A stretch of DNA of 60,656 nt from a virus (IMGVR_UViG_3300044699_000035:1-60656), one strand, 5' to 3'. Positions 25,835 to 43,064 are shown, numbered from the stretch's first letter. The notes: generated by a model not told the origin, from the sequence alone. Numbers and translations are program-made.

Positions 25835-26491
25835 CTAGATCTCCCGTTCGAAACACGTCAGCGCTGTTGACGTAGTGCAGTTGATCACCCGCACGCCCTC
25901 GCTGGCGAGCTCCGGTGCCATGCTGTTCATGGCGTTGATCCAGTATGGGAAGTTGCGCACCGGGTTCAGCGGTGCCGGGTGCTCACCATGCCAATGCGCC
26001 ATACCGTCGGTGTCCTGCATATCGTAGCCGACTAGCAGCACTAACTTGGCCCCGAACAGGTAGGCGAGGTTCAGGAGCACATGGCCACTATTGCCCCCGG
26101 AGAACACGAGATTCGGCGCACGCGAAAGCCCAGGCTCGTCACTATGTCGTACATGATGGAGTCCATAGCGGTGGGCGAACCAGCGATCCTGGGTCCAGCA
26201 CTCCCCGTGGAATCCATGAACGACGTTAGCGTGATGTACCTGCCACCAGGAACAATCACCAGCGTACAAGATATCGGCATCGGGAAGTCGCTCCCAGGAG
26301 TTGTTGGCCACCATCAGCTTCCAGCCAAAGGTCATGCGCTGCATCGACCGAAGCATCTTCGCTTGCTCGATACTGAAGCTGGGGCCGCTGGCCACGCAGA
26401 TGATGCGCGTCCAGTCACGATGAATCGGCGTTGCGGGAATCCCCTTCGGCGGGCCCCCACGACCCTTTGGTCTGCGGCGAAGCAGGACCAT
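25835..26491 (-). CDS. Phage protein with a GPSF nucleotide-sugar-like fold ('norphogenetic'/DUF115-like)
   Basis: An intact frame; its ATG overlaps the Rz1 stop (TAATG). Key segments are IICVASGPSFSIEQAKML, KLMVANNSWERLPDADILYA, GDCSWWQVHHANVV and LVLLVGYDMQD. Phage relatives are often called norphogenetic protein. The fold recalls DUF115/MptE-like and sialyltransferase-type enzymes. Its place between lysis genes and glycosyltransferases suggests it belongs to the glycan cluster but shares the lysis transcript. Confidence 0.6.
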   Translation of the reverse strand: MVLLRRRPKGRGGPPKGIPATPIHRDWTRIICVASGPSFSIEQAKMLRSMQRMTFGWKLMVANNSWERLPDADILYAGDCSWWQVHHANVVHGFHGECWTQDRWFAHRYGLHHVRHSDEPGLSRAPNLVFSGGNSGHVLLNLAYLFGAKLVLLVGYDMQDTDGMAHWHGEHPAPLNPVRNFPYWINAMNSMAPELASEGVRVINCTTSTALTCFEREI

Positions 26492-26781
26492 TACTTGGTA
26501 CACTGCAGCAGCACGGCTTCCAACCTACGTAGGTACGCCTCGCGCTCGCGCGCATTGATCGAAGCAGCCGCGGCCAACTGCGCGGTGCTCGCTTTGCCTG
26601 TGTCGATCGTAACTAGTGCGGGTGCAGCCGGCAAATCCGCGACGGTGATGCACGGCTTGGCGACAACCTTCTCAACCGTAATGACCTTCGGCGGTTCACT
26701 TACTTGGAGTCGTGGCTGCTCCGGCACCGACTGACACGCCATCACGAAGAAGGGTACGCAGAATATTGTCAGCTTCTTCAC
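26491..26781 (-). CDS. Rz1-like outer-membrane spanin lipoprotein
   Basis: A 96-residue protein with a lipoprotein signal, MKKLTIFCVPFFVMACQS, in which MAC-Q forms the lipobox and lipidated Cys. A proline-containing segment follows (VPEQPRLQVSEPPKVITVEK). It overlaps the end of the Rz gene by 86 bases in another frame, the classic Rz/Rz1 arrangement. It would join the inner-membrane spanin across the periplasm to fuse the membranes at lysis. Confidence 0.8.
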   Translation of the reverse strand: MKKLTIFCVPFFVMACQSVPEQPRLQVSEPPKVITVEKVVAKPCITVADLPAAPALVTIDTGKASTAQLAAAASINAREREAYLRRLEAVLLQCTK

Positions 26782-27232
26782 AGTCTTTCTCCGTCAGCGG
26801 TGGTCCGTTCACGATGTCCTGCAGACGCTTGATCTCGGCCCGGTTGCGAGTGTTCGTTGCCTGCTCGCGGATCACCTGGGCCATGGCGGCGCGAGCCTTG
26901 TTCTGTGCGGTGATGGCGTCGGCTTCGAACTGCGAGATCGACGCTGCCTGCTCCTTCACCTGCCCTGCCAGCCGATCGTTCTCAGCTTTAAACGTAACGT
27001 TGATTGCGACGGCTTTCGCAGTATCGGCTTGTGCGTCCTTCACGTCCTGCTGCAACTTGGCCACCTGTGGCTTGTAGACGACTTCCGCCGCGACGTAGCC
27101 GTCCTTCCAGATCGAATGGTGTATGTACCACACCGCACCTACGACCAAGCCCAGGAGCGCTGCGATGATAGCTACCTTGATCCAGATACCCAGTCCCGTG
27201 AACCAGCCTAGCATGACGTAATCCCCAGCCAT
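26696..27232 (-). CDS. Rz-like inner-membrane spanin
   Basis: The start chosen is MAGDYVMLGWFTG at 27232. The frame is open further upstream, where it overlaps the transglycosylase. A transmembrane helix (WIKVAIIAALLGLVVGAVWY) is followed by a long periplasmic coiled coil (QQDVKDAQADTAKAVAINVT, ISQFEADAITAQNKARAAMA) and LTEKDCEEADNILRTLLRD. The topology and the out-of-frame overlap with the lipoprotein gene identify an i-spanin. Confidence 0.78.
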   Translation of the reverse strand: MAGDYVMLGWFTGLGIWIKVAIIAALLGLVVGAVWYIHHSIWKDGYVAAEVVYKPQVAKLQQDVKDAQADTAKAVAINVTFKAENDRLAGQVKEQAASISQFEADAITAQNKARAAMAQVIREQATNTRNRAEIKRLQDIVNGPPLTEKDCEEADNILRTLLRDGVSVGAGAATTPSK

Positions 27233-27847
27233 CAGTGCGATAACGATACTCAAGAGTATTGAGAATGCGATCAGGGTAGCCGCGATTCTCTTTGAAGTTC
27301 GCCGCGCTGCGCCCACTGTTGAACCTCTCTACATTATCGAACCACCTCGTTACGTCCGCTCCGTTCACCTTGGCTAGCTGTACATCCTTCTGCAACCAGC
27401 CTAACCCTCCGTTGTAGCTAGATAGCACAAACGCCATACGTTCGCAATGGTTGAACGAGGGGGGTACCCGGTCGTAGAGCCACTTGTTGTACTCGACCAG
27501 CGCCCTTATCGCCCAGGTGGGGTTATTCGGTTGATTGTCCTGCAGCGCCTTGTACGTCCCGCTGATCCAGCCCGCGGTCGACGGCATGAACTGAGCAAGG
27601 CCAGCTGCACCACCGGGGAGGTGGCGTCAGCACGCCAGCCTGACTCTTGGTGGATCTGGGCAGCGAATGTAGAAATGGGGGCATCGAGCCCCCATACCAT
27701 GCGTGCATTGCGCACGAGCTCTCGCTTGTACTTACCCGCATCAGGCGGGATTTGCCCCTGCGCAGGGAACGCGACGAACATCCACGATATCAGAGCTACG
27801 ACACACCATAACGCGAGTCGTAGAGCTTGGGTGGTACGGTAGTTCAC
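26988..27847 (-). CDS. Lytic transglycosylase endolysin with signal peptide, frameshifted
   Basis: A GTG start at 27847 overlaps the holin stop. The N-terminus, LRLALWCVVALISWMFVAFP followed by AQGQ, is a signal sequence or signal anchor. The SLT-type catalytic region, FAAQIHQESGWRADA, carries the catalytic Glu. One shift near 27595 then gives GLAQFMPSTAGWISG and VLSSYNGGLGWLQKD, with an NRGYPDRILNTLEYRY ending. The true stop is uncertain: as read the frame runs to 26988, deep into the Rz gene, but the family normally ends soon after this motif (about 27230). It would cleave peptidoglycan after holin action. Confidence 0.8.
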
Positions 27848-28153
27848 GCAGCAAGGGCGAACGCAATCATGCCGCCGACGATGTACCCCATGCGACGATT
27901 CTTCGCTGCGTCCTGTAGCGTCTTTGTCGCGAGCTCGTCAACGTGTCCTTCGGCCCAGACGTGTGCCCAGAATCCGAGGATCGCCCCAGCAGTCAACAAA
28001 AGAACTTTGTATAGCGTGACGGGTACCTGTTGTGGAGACACTGAGTAGATAACCCAGGTCAGGGCCGATCGTCATGATCCACGCCGGCCACAGTCGGAAC
28101 AGCTTGCCGAACCACCTGAGTACATCATTAAACGACGGAACGTATTTACCCAT
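27844..28153 (-). CDS. Putative holin, frameshifted
   Basis: It begins MGKYVPSFNDVLRWFGKLFR, then WPAWIMTIGPDLGYLLS. After a shift near 28035 it continues with a membrane helix (YKVLLLTAGAILGFWAHVWA), a charged loop (DELATKTLQDAAKNRR) and a second helix, MGYIVGGMIAFALAA. A two-to-three-helix, roughly 100-residue protein directly upstream of the endolysin fits a holin. Start and stop overlap the neighbouring genes. Confidence 0.7.
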
Positions 28154-28437
28154 TAGTCCGATCCTTTCGGCTCCAGCTTCACGACCCGAAGCTCGATCGC
28201 GTGTTGCTCATCCTTGACCATGCGATGCACTTCCGATAGCGACACCCCGAACTTGTGAAACTCGTTCTCAAGCTTCGCTTCCAGCTGCGCCATCCGCGCT
28301 TCGAGATGTTCCGCCTTGTTGTAGTTCTTGATTACGATCCAGGTAACAACGGACACCAGCACCCCTCCGCACAGAAGAAATGCAGAGATGAAAACCTTAA
28401 GCAGGTACAGGGTAGTCTCGAGATCCAAGATCATCAC
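28153..28437 (-). CDS. Membrane protein with coiled coil (lysis-region)
   Basis: An intact frame of 94 residues. One N-terminal helix (LLKVFISAFLLCGGVLVSVV) is followed by a coiled coil (HLEARMAQLEAKLENEFHKF). The start is GTG at 28437 or ATG at 28434. It could be an accessory lysis protein or anti-holin; this is inferred from position only. Confidence 0.6.
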   Translation of the reverse strand: MMILDLETTLYLLKVFISAFLLCGGVLVSVVTWIVIKNYNKAEHLEARMAQLEAKLENEFHKFGVSLSEVHRMVKDEQHAIELRVVKLEPKGSD

Positions 28438-28782
28438 TCACTGACGAAAGAAAGCTACTACGACTGCTACAGCTGAAACAGCAACGCTGAGGATACTAAA
28501 CAACAGCGCCCGATTGTCCTTACCCCCGCTATCCACCCCATCCCGTCGATCCATGCGTGCAGATAATGCCACGATCATCGCCGTTAACGCATCAAACCGG
28601 GCAGTCGCTTCAGTGCGCAGCATCATGATCTTCGTAGAATCAGACAGCGCGGCACGAAACTCGTTTACAGTCTCGAACCGCTTGTTCGTTTGCTCTTTGA
28701 ATTCGGTAACGGCGAGTTGATCCGTTGCCCGTAAGTCAAGGATGTATTGTCTTAACGACTCAACGTTCCATATAGTAGACAT
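28438..28782 (-). CDS. Small protein with C-terminal membrane helix (lysis-region)
   Basis: An intact frame of 114 residues. The N-terminal two thirds are helical (SLRQYILDLRATDQLAVTEF, EATARFDALTAMIVALSARM), and the C-terminus is a membrane helix (LLFSILSVAVSAVAVVVAFF). Phages often carry such a soluble-helix/C-terminal-anchor protein next to the holin. Function not established. Confidence 0.6.
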   Translation of the reverse strand: MSTIWNVESLRQYILDLRATDQLAVTEFKEQTNKRFETVNEFRAALSDSTKIMMLRTEATARFDALTAMIVALSARMDRRDGVDSGGKDNRALLFSILSVAVSAVAVVVAFFRQ

Positions 28783-28860
28783 GATGGGTGGCCCCGGGCA
28801 TCAGCAGGAAGGTATCAGGTGGGGATGACCGCCTTGCACTAGCCGAGCCGGGGCCATTGA
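28783..28860 (-). other. Short intergenic gap with a 9-bp inverted repeat
   Basis: TGGCCCCGG (28789-28797) pairs with CCGGGGCCA (28848-28856) across 50 bases, and GGTGG/CCGCC can pair inside. It lies between two - strand genes. It has no T-tract and does not fold as a tRNA. Confidence 0.4.
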
Positions 28861-28983
28861 TCACTTTTTCTTCTTGGCCTTCTTCTTCATCATCGCCATC
28901 TTGTCGTCGCCCTTGGGGTACGCCTTCTTCCCCATCGGGGCCTTGCCCTTGTCGCCCATCGCAAACGGGTTCTTGCCAGCCAT
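28861..28983 (-). CDS. Very small lysine-rich protein (40 aa)
   Basis: A clear ribosome site (CCAAGGAGATTGAC on the - strand) precedes MAGKNPFAMGDKGKAPMGKK, ending MMKKKAKKKK. It is about 35% lysine, with a KKxKKKK tail, so DNA binding or packing inside the virion is possible. It follows the giant virion gene with a one-base gap. Confidence 0.65.
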   Translation of the reverse strand: MAGKNPFAMGDKGKAPMGKKAYPKGDDKMAMMKKKAKKKK

Positions 28984-28984
28984 G

Positions 28985-31900
28985 TCAATCTCCTTGGGGG
29001 ATCGCTCGATCCCGCATTTCGTTATACCTCCGAATACCCTCAAGCAACCGCTCTCTAGCACGCTCGTTAAGGATGTCTCGTTGCTGCTTCGACATTAGCC
29101 CCGAGCCCTTAAACATGCTGCTAATGTCGGACTTTATCTTATTCAACATACCGGCGCTACGCGCCAGCACTTGGTCCTCTGGCGACAGGTTGGCGATGCC
29201 CTGCCCCTTCGCCACTCCTGGCTTACCCTCCGCGAGGAACTTGGCGCGTGTGGCCTTAGCCAGCAATTCGTCGAACTGCTCTTGATCGTAGAACGGTGTG
29301 GCGTTAGCAGTCAGCCGGCGCATGATGGGATTGACCACATCGCCCGGGTACTTGGACTCGCGCCCACCCGCGATATCCCGCATGAATGCGTACGTCTCGG
29401 TCAGCGGATCGAAGTAGTTGTGGAGCAGCTTGAGCTCCTGCGGAGCCATGTCGATAGCCCCACCCGTTACGCGGTACAGTCCTCGAGCCACGTTCACCGC
29501 GAGCTCGTTCTCGTTGGCACCGCCCATCTCTGACTTAGGAATCCCTTGAGCCAGCTTCTCCTTTTTGCCAGGAACGATCGGATTCCCAAACACGTTCTTG
29601 TCGTTGCCGATCTGCGCGATGGGCAGTATCGCGGACGGCAGTAGCGATTGCAGAAGGAAGTTCCACGCGTCAGCCTTGTGCCCTGCCACCTCCTGTTGCG
29701 GTACATTCCCCGGCCACGCGTTGTTGATGATGCTAGTCACGATGCGTGATGCCGTGTGCGCGCCACTGGTATTGCCGCGGTTGTATTCGCTGAAGGCGTG
29801 GCCCATCACGTAGAACGGCGAGATCTCCTGCGACAGCGACATAGCCCAGCCGCCCTCTTTCAGGAATACCTTGTTGTCCTTCATCTGATCCGACACTTTC
29901 ACCGACTTGGGCTTACCGTCCTTGTCCTTATCACCGTCCTGCTGCGCGTTGCCGATGAGGTACCCGAGCAGCGTGATACCAGCCAGCACCGCCGCTGCCT
30001 TGCTCACACCCATACGCTCGAGTGATTGCGCCAGCGCCGTCAAGCCCTGCATCTTGGCGTTGCCGAAGATCCACCAACTCGACAGATTGTTCGCTCCACG
30101 TTGCTCGAAGTTCACCGATGCGGTCTTCGCCGCATGTGCTGCGAACAGGCGCGCCTCTTTACGGTTTTCCGCCGTGTCCGGACGCCCACCCATGTACGAG
30201 TCGTACGCTGCCTTGTACATCGAGAACCGCGGCACCGATTCTGAGATCTGCGCGACCAGCGAGATAGCTTCGAATGCCTTGGACTGCGCGTGCTTACGCA
30301 TCGCGTTCATCCCACGCCACGATTGCGTCGGCTTGAAGTACGTATCGAGATCGTTGGTGAGTACCTTGAGCCCGACGTAATCACGATGACTGATGAACGC
30401 GCCGTCTTCCTTCGCCTGCTTGTACAGCCCCGTCGGCTCTTGCCCCGCCAACTCCGCCATCACGTTCTTCGTCACCTCAGCCAGATTCGCCGGGTTGGCA
30501 AGCTGCACATTAAACTTAACGCGCGATACACCCGGGGGCAGGTTGACGTTCGCTGCCTGAATGTCGCGCTGCACGTTGCCGAAGGGGAACGCCAGATTCG
30601 CCGACGTCTTACCAACGGCAATCAGCCGATTCATCCACGACGAAACAGACATCAACGCTGTGATGGCGCTATTACGATCCGCGCCGTGGTATGGAGACAA
30701 TGCCTTCAACAGCACCGGGTCGTTAGCGATCGTGATCGGCACTCGCAGGCCGTTCTCGTAGAAGAACGTCGAGTTTGGATCGAACATGTGGCTGTCCATC
30801 GTCTCGCTCAACGACGCCGTTTCGGGGTCGTACGTAACCTTGACCCCAGTCCCCACCGTACCCACCGGTTCGCCGTTCTTCCCTGCCTTGGTGTTGATCA
30901 CACCATTCTTACGCATTAGATCCGCTACGGACTTGGTAATCCGGTTCGTCTCTCCCTGGTTGATCGTGCGATGCAGTTGCTCAACAATGCGCCGGAATGA
31001 TTGGTCCGTCTTGACGTTCAGCCCGGTAGCGATCTTGCCCGTCGTAGTCTTCTCACCATACTGCAACGGTACGTAGTAATCGTACGACGCCTTGATTGCT
31101 TCCGCAACGTCACGCGAATAGCGACCATATTGCGCAGCTATATCGGTAATGGCGTTAGTCAACGCCCGAAGCCTAGGCGCGAACTGCTGCTCCACAGCCT
31201 GCACATACGCCGGGTTTGAATTACGTTCGCTGGTCAGCGCATTCTCTGCCGCAGTGCGCTTCGCTATGTACTCTCCATTACGCTTATTTTGCGTAGCGAT
31301 GTCATCCTTGCCACGCATCGTCTGGTGGATCTTCTTCGTCATGCGCTCGATGATGTGCAGGTTCTTCGTAGTCTCCTCGAGATCCTCCTGCGTCTTACCG
31401 AAAGCGTTCGATGATATCGCGGCCTACCTTCGCCGCTGGCTTTACGTATTGTTCCTCCGCTCGAGTCAGCGCATTCTGCACGCGTGTGTTGCGCAGCGTT
31501 GCGGTAACCCCTACGTTCTCAGATGGACGAAAACCTCCGGCGCGCTGCACATCGCCGATCGCTTTGACCGGGGCCAGCGTGTCCTGCCAGTTGTAGCGGA
31601 AGTTGCCGACTGGTTCATACCCGACCGCGGTGGGCGTATTCGACGATGGCTTAACCGTGCCAGCCTTCGGCGCAGTAGTCTCGAATCCCTTGTTGTTGAT
31701 GTACCGCTGGACTTGATCCTTGGACAGACCCTTGTAAACCTTCGCATCCGGATCGGTGCGTACGTCACCCTCAGATTCGTAGTACGTCCAAGTGCCGTCC
31801 TTCTGCATGAACGCCCGCTGCGCGGAGATCCCCCTCCGGCGAAAAGCCCACCAAGCGCTTCTCAGTATTCGTCGGTATTCCCGGCGTGATGCGCGTATCT

Positions 31901-34632
31901 GCGGCCGGTGCGATTACCTCAGACCCGGCGGCGCGCATGTAGTCTTCCACCTCCGCACGGGTCATCTTTTCGATCTTCGTAGCTGGGTCGCCACGGGGAT
32001 CGTTGACCGTAGCGTAGAGGGTATACGTTGCGTCGGGCTTGCCCTTCGGCTGGTACGCGATGTACGTACGTGCGCCGTCTTTCATTCCTACAATCGCTGT
32101 CGAGGGGACGGCAGCACGCCGCTTCTCGGCGAGCTTCGCCGGAGAATCCAGACGAATACTATCGGCCTTAGACCCCGGTCGCATTTCATAAGAACGTCGC
32201 GCAAATCCAGTCGGCCCATACTGCACGCCGCTGAATAGGTTACTCGCCGTCAACAAAACTTCAGACAGCACGCTATCCGATTTCTCGATACCGAGGATTT
32301 CCATCACCAGCCGCTTGAACGCCTGCCACACCGTCGTCGCGGTACCCGGCAACTTGAGCTTATTCAACTCCTTCTGAAAAGCACCCCGCGTCAACGCTTC
32401 GGCGACGAACTCGTATACGTTGGTCAGCCCATACCCAACATCGGTACCCGCAAGTCCGGGTACGCGCGCCTCGACGTACGCGCGCAGGGCTTCCAGTTTT
32501 TTACGTGCTTGTACATGTGCCGCTGTTTGTGGCTCCAGCAGCAGCCCCATCGTCGCAGCATGAACGTATTCATGTAGCACAGCTTCCAAAGACGCGGTGT
32601 TGGGGTTGACTATGATCTCAGGCCGAGTCCCAATTACTGCACCATTCGCATCACGCAGGCGTGTTACACGATACGTCGCTGCATCAGGATGAAATGCATC
32701 GAACGTAATGGGTGGCAACTTCAAACCCAATGCACGGATCTGATTTGCGACTAACCGCGCCATGGGTGACTGCATAACGCTGCCCAAATACTGCAGTACA
32801 GAGGCTGTATCTCCACGCAACGCTTGCAACTGGCCGGCATTCAAAAACTCTGACTCGTCCGCGGTGCGCTCACGATTGCTGTCGATAACGTCGTTCAGGT
32901 CATCATCGTAGTTCCGACCAGGGTATGTCTCTTCGTACTTCTCCTTGGTCATCACCGGCAGATCAATCTGGCGCTGGCGCTCCGCCGCTTTCTTCAGGCC
33001 CCGATTTCCTCGAGGGCGGCGAGTATCGTCGGCGACGACTCGATTGCCCGCTTCACTTCCTCCAGCAACTGGGCCGCTCTCTCGGGTGAGTCCACGGTTT
33101 GTAGTTCCCGCTTGAGGGCCGCGAGCACGTAGGCCACCTCCGGGTTGGACTTGAGGAGCTTGAGCACTGCCTGCAGCTTGGCTAGATCCAAGCCCTCCAA
33201 GTTGACGGGCGAGGGAGCCGAGATCGGCGAAAGGGACGGACTCTCCACGGGTAAGCCCGCGTCGGGCGTGGACAATGGGGGCCTTAACAAGGGGGTCGTC
33301 GTCGGCCTCGATCGCCGCTGCAGCGGGGGTGGTTGGTTGCGCCGTAGTTGGTTCGGTGGCATTGGTGACACCTCCTTCAATCGCTGCTTGGATCTCCAGC
33401 GCCAGCGCTGAAGCAACAACCGAAGGCACCTGCTCCGGCGTAATGTTGAGTTCTTGTGCGATGTTGATCTTGCGAACCGGGTCCTTGGGCAGAATGCGCG
33501 ACATCGCCATCAGCGCATCGGTCAACGCTTCCGCACCTGTCTCGCGGGACAACGCGAGCCCGTCGATCGAATCCGCAATCGCAGCCTGCCGTTGCGTTGC
33601 CGGTGCCGCCACTACGTTCGCAATGGCGTCCATCTGCTCTTTGCTTTCGAGCACGACGCCGTGGTCCGCAAGCCACTGATTCACGTTCTCCGGATTACGG
33701 ATATCAAGCTGTGCGAACTCCGGCGCATTGCGCGCCTCGAACTGCGCCTGCTCCATTGCTTCCGGCGTACCTACACCAAGCGGGCCCGCCACCAACGGAG
33801 GATTCGGCTGATACTCGAGCCTACGACTGGCGAGGATGCGACCCTCTGCATCGGTGATGATTTCGGCCGGCGCGCGAATCGTAAATCTCTTCGATGCCAG
33901 GAACACCGACGTCGATGTTGGTCGACGGTACTTCACCGGGCACCTCGCCAGGAACCGGCGGGATGGTGATCTCTTCAATGCCGCTCTCGCCCACACTAAG
34001 CATGGGTGGCGCGCGACCACGCAGCACGTTGACGGCGGTTGCACGCCGGGGAACGAACCGGGAAGATCCCCTTCCTCGAAGTCTCCTACCGTATCGGTGA
34101 GCTCCGGCACATCACCGGGCACGGAACGGGCGGCGCAATGGATTGCGAAACTCACGTACAGCACCAGCGCCTTCGAGCACGGCGTCAGGGAAGAATCCCA
34201 ATAGCGCTTCGTCGATGACGGCACGGGATCAAACGGCTTGCCTGCGAGTACATTACCAGTCGCCTCGCCCGCACCGCTCATTACCGCACCTGCGCCAAGC
34301 CCGCCCGCCACCGCACCGCCCGCACGCAGCGGACGCCCCGCGCGTAACGTCTTTGCAGCCACCCGGCCAATCCCCAGCGACACAGCAGCCGCAGCAGAAT
34401 CGAAGGACGCGGTACCGAAGCCGTGCGCCGCAGCCTGCTCGCGCAACCGCGCGTACACCCCAGGCTGCTGCAACATCGCTTGCACTGCCACAGCGTCGTT
34501 TATGTCAACGTGCTGCCGCTGCGCTTCTTCGATTATGTTCTGCAGCAACTCCGCGCCAGTGTCCAACGCGAACGAAGATGCCGCCGTCGCCGCAGGAGTT
34601 GCGCCAGGAGAGGGTACGAGCAACGCTGCCAA
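28985..34632 (-). CDS. Giant polyvalent virion protein (zincin-like and LPD38 regions), frameshifted
   Basis: Two long open frames (34632-31771 and 31342-28985) are linked by a third (31808-31395). Together they give one protein of about 1,880 residues, an expected internal or ejected virion protein. The N-terminus is hydrophobic and Gly/Ala-rich (AGGAVAGGLGAGAVMSGAGE). A Zn-protease-type motif, LEAVLHEYVHAATMG, lies near 32580. Two related modules follow (KMTRAEVEDYMRAAGSEVIA and GLSKDQVQRYINNKGFETTA). The C-terminal 785 residues match the LPD38 style of phage polyvalent proteins (NLAFPFGNVQRDIQAANVNL, ALLAGITLLGYLIGNAQ-like helix, SLSQEISPFYVMGHAFSEYN). Compensating shifts between about 33830 and 34030 mask a Pro/Glu-rich linker (IPPVPGEVPGEVPSTNIDV). 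Single or multiple polypeptides cannot be settled until frames are corrected. Confidence 0.75.
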
Positions 34633-35734
34633 AACAGCGCCAATAACGGGAAACGCTTGAGCGATTGATACACTGCTCGTTAAGCAAAGCCCATCGGTTC
34701 CTGCACAGCAGGACGACAGGAAGTCTTAGCGTCGTATACAAGCTGCTCCAAGCACTGGGCGCGTTGCGGATCTCCCACACTCGCACGACGAGCCCAGATC
34801 AACGCCACGCGGGGACTACTGGCGTATCGGTAGCAGCGGCCACAGCACGCTGTGCGACATCTTAATATCGCCGTTACATTCGCTTGTTCGCTGCACCTAT
34901 AGCATTAGGGCCGCTCGAAAGGCCACCGTGAACGACTCACAAAGATTCCCAGCCCGACCGTAATCCGCTTTCCGCGCGGTACCCTGCTTCATGAAACTCT
35001 GCACGTGTTGATTTCATCTGGGGCGTACCCCATTCGCTGCAGGTGGAACGGCCGCGCTCCGCTTGACGTAATCGTCGTAGGCTTCGTGTGGAGAACTCCG
35101 CCCGCAGCCTGTACATAGTCGGCCAGTCGACGATGTTCGTTCAGCTTCGGCCAATGTGCTTCCCTGTTCCTGCGCTTGCGTCCTAGGGCGTGCTGCTCGC
35201 TGCAGCCAGGCGTCGTGTATGCTTGTTGCCGGCGTGCAGAATTTCCTGCTGACGCGCGGCTCATCTGGCACCACAAGCCACCAGCTTCGCGCGGTACTAG
35301 TCCCCCCACAACCCTGTGGGCATGTATCCAAAGGAATCAGGCATTGGAGTAATGTCGTGAACATAGCTCGTCTTCAACAAGGCTTTGGTTGTACGCATGC
35401 ACATTCCCGCTTCGTCAGTGATCCGCGCACCGGTCCGTGGCCTGGACGGTCGGCAACGCAAATGCCTTTTGCAGCCCCTAGCCCCGTTCCACCGCAAACA
35501 AATCGCTCCACTTAAGCGTTCGCACCCTGCCCACCCCCGGTCCGCACCAGCCAGCGGCGGATCGGCTCCGAATACCCGAAGATTATCCGGCTTGGCCTCC
35601 CTGCACATGAACGGTGCGATGTCGTTGAGCGGGACGATGGAGTGGTCCTAGCGCGTGGACGTAGGGTACCACGTCGATTGATGTCCGTCGGTGGCATCCT
35701 TCGCCTTCTTCGCCTTGATACGCTCGATCTCCGC
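34633..35734 (-). other. Damaged coding region of the virion module
   Basis: Coding-like pieces on the - strand include GDPQRAQCLEQLVYDAKTSC with a stop near 34688, DYVQAAGGVLHTKPTTITSS (about 35080-35140) and GGTGLGAAKGICVADRPGHG (about 35440-35500). They fall in different frames and cannot be assembled into a reliable protein. No domain recognised. + strand frames here look random. Confidence 0.35.
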
Positions 35735-41937
<6,203 letters not shown>

Positions 41938-43064
41938 TAGGCATTAGGGCCCGGCACCCCCGCTTCCACAACGTGGAACTCTGTGCTACTCCCCTGCACG
42001 ATGTGCGCATCGGCCCACGGGCCCGCGCCTACAGCGCCCACGAGTAGATCTGGATTGCCGCCGATATGTACGGTGCCCGCCGGCCACTGGTTTTGCACTC
42101 CGGTCGACGCCGGACAGCGTGATGTTCGGCTGGAAGTTCCTGGTCGACCGGAGCCGCGTTGCCGTACAAACGCTCGCGTCGTAGCTGTTCGAAATCACGA
42201 GCTCGAGCACCGCTTCAGGCACCGGATCGCTGCCGAAGTTGACCACCACCGAAACTATCACCTCCATCGCTGCGTCCTGCAGCAGCGTCGTGCGCGGTTG
42301 CCCGCCCTGGTCGATGACTTCGAGGATGGTGTTCGCAGGCACGCGTTCGGGTAGGTGCGGTACCGGTTCGTCATGTTGATGACGCCGAGCTCCACCTGAT
42401 TCTCCGACGGGAGGATGTACAATCTCACCATCGCGCCGCGCACCCAGAACTCATCGGTACTGCCCTGACCCGAGATGCGCATCCACGCCGACCCATCCCA
42501 GTACCACAGTGCCGCCGTGTCGGTGTCGACATAGAACGCGACGTTCCCGTTCGGCGTCCCCGACGGATCTCCCGAGCCAGAGAGCAGCCCCTGGTTGATG
42601 TTGCCGAGCTCGATCCAGCTGGTGCCGTTCCAGTACCAGATGCGATGCTGCAGGTACCACACTGCATAGATCACGTTGGCCGTGTGGAGCCTGCGCCGGT
42701 ACGTCGTCGACCTGGATCGTGTTCGGCGGGATCACCGACGAATCGAACAAGCTGATGAACGTCTGCGTGACGAGCGCCTGCACCTGGGCGTTGTTCCAGG
42801 CAACCTTGACGCACGCGCCCGCGGGAACGACTTCGCCGTGGTGAAGTCCTGGCCACGCTCCACGGTGATCGTGTCGTTCACGATGATGCCGGTGTTTGTG
42901 AACTTGACGATCTCGACCAGAGTTACGTCCTCGATCGTGAGGTACACGTAGTTCCGGTGCCGATGTTGAAATACGCACCGCCGCCCAGAGCGAGCGGGAG
43001 AGACGTGCTCGACGGGGTGATCGGCGCGCGGAGGGTGGTACGCGCAAAATTCGGAACGACCAGC
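41938..43064 (-). CDS. Virion structural protein (neck/tail region), frameshifted
   Basis: It starts MLVVPNFARTTLRAPITPSS after AGGAGACGGAC. Joined frames give GNYVYLTIEDVTLVEIVKFT, then NDTITVERGQDFTTAKSFPA, a repeat-like pair (HRIWYWNGTSWIELGNI and AALWYWDGSAWMRISGQ), then NTILEVIDQGGQPRTTLLQD, and end SSTEFHVVEAGVPGPNA. Shifts lie near 42975, 42680, 42335, 42115 and 42050. Tandem beta-rich WYW(N/D)G segments suggest a surface or neck decoration. The family is not named. Confidence 0.55.

Noticed and set aside
28785-28860. Possible tRNA (76-base span with pairing ends)
   Set aside because: No T-loop (GGTTCGA-type) and no acceptable anticodon arm on either strand.
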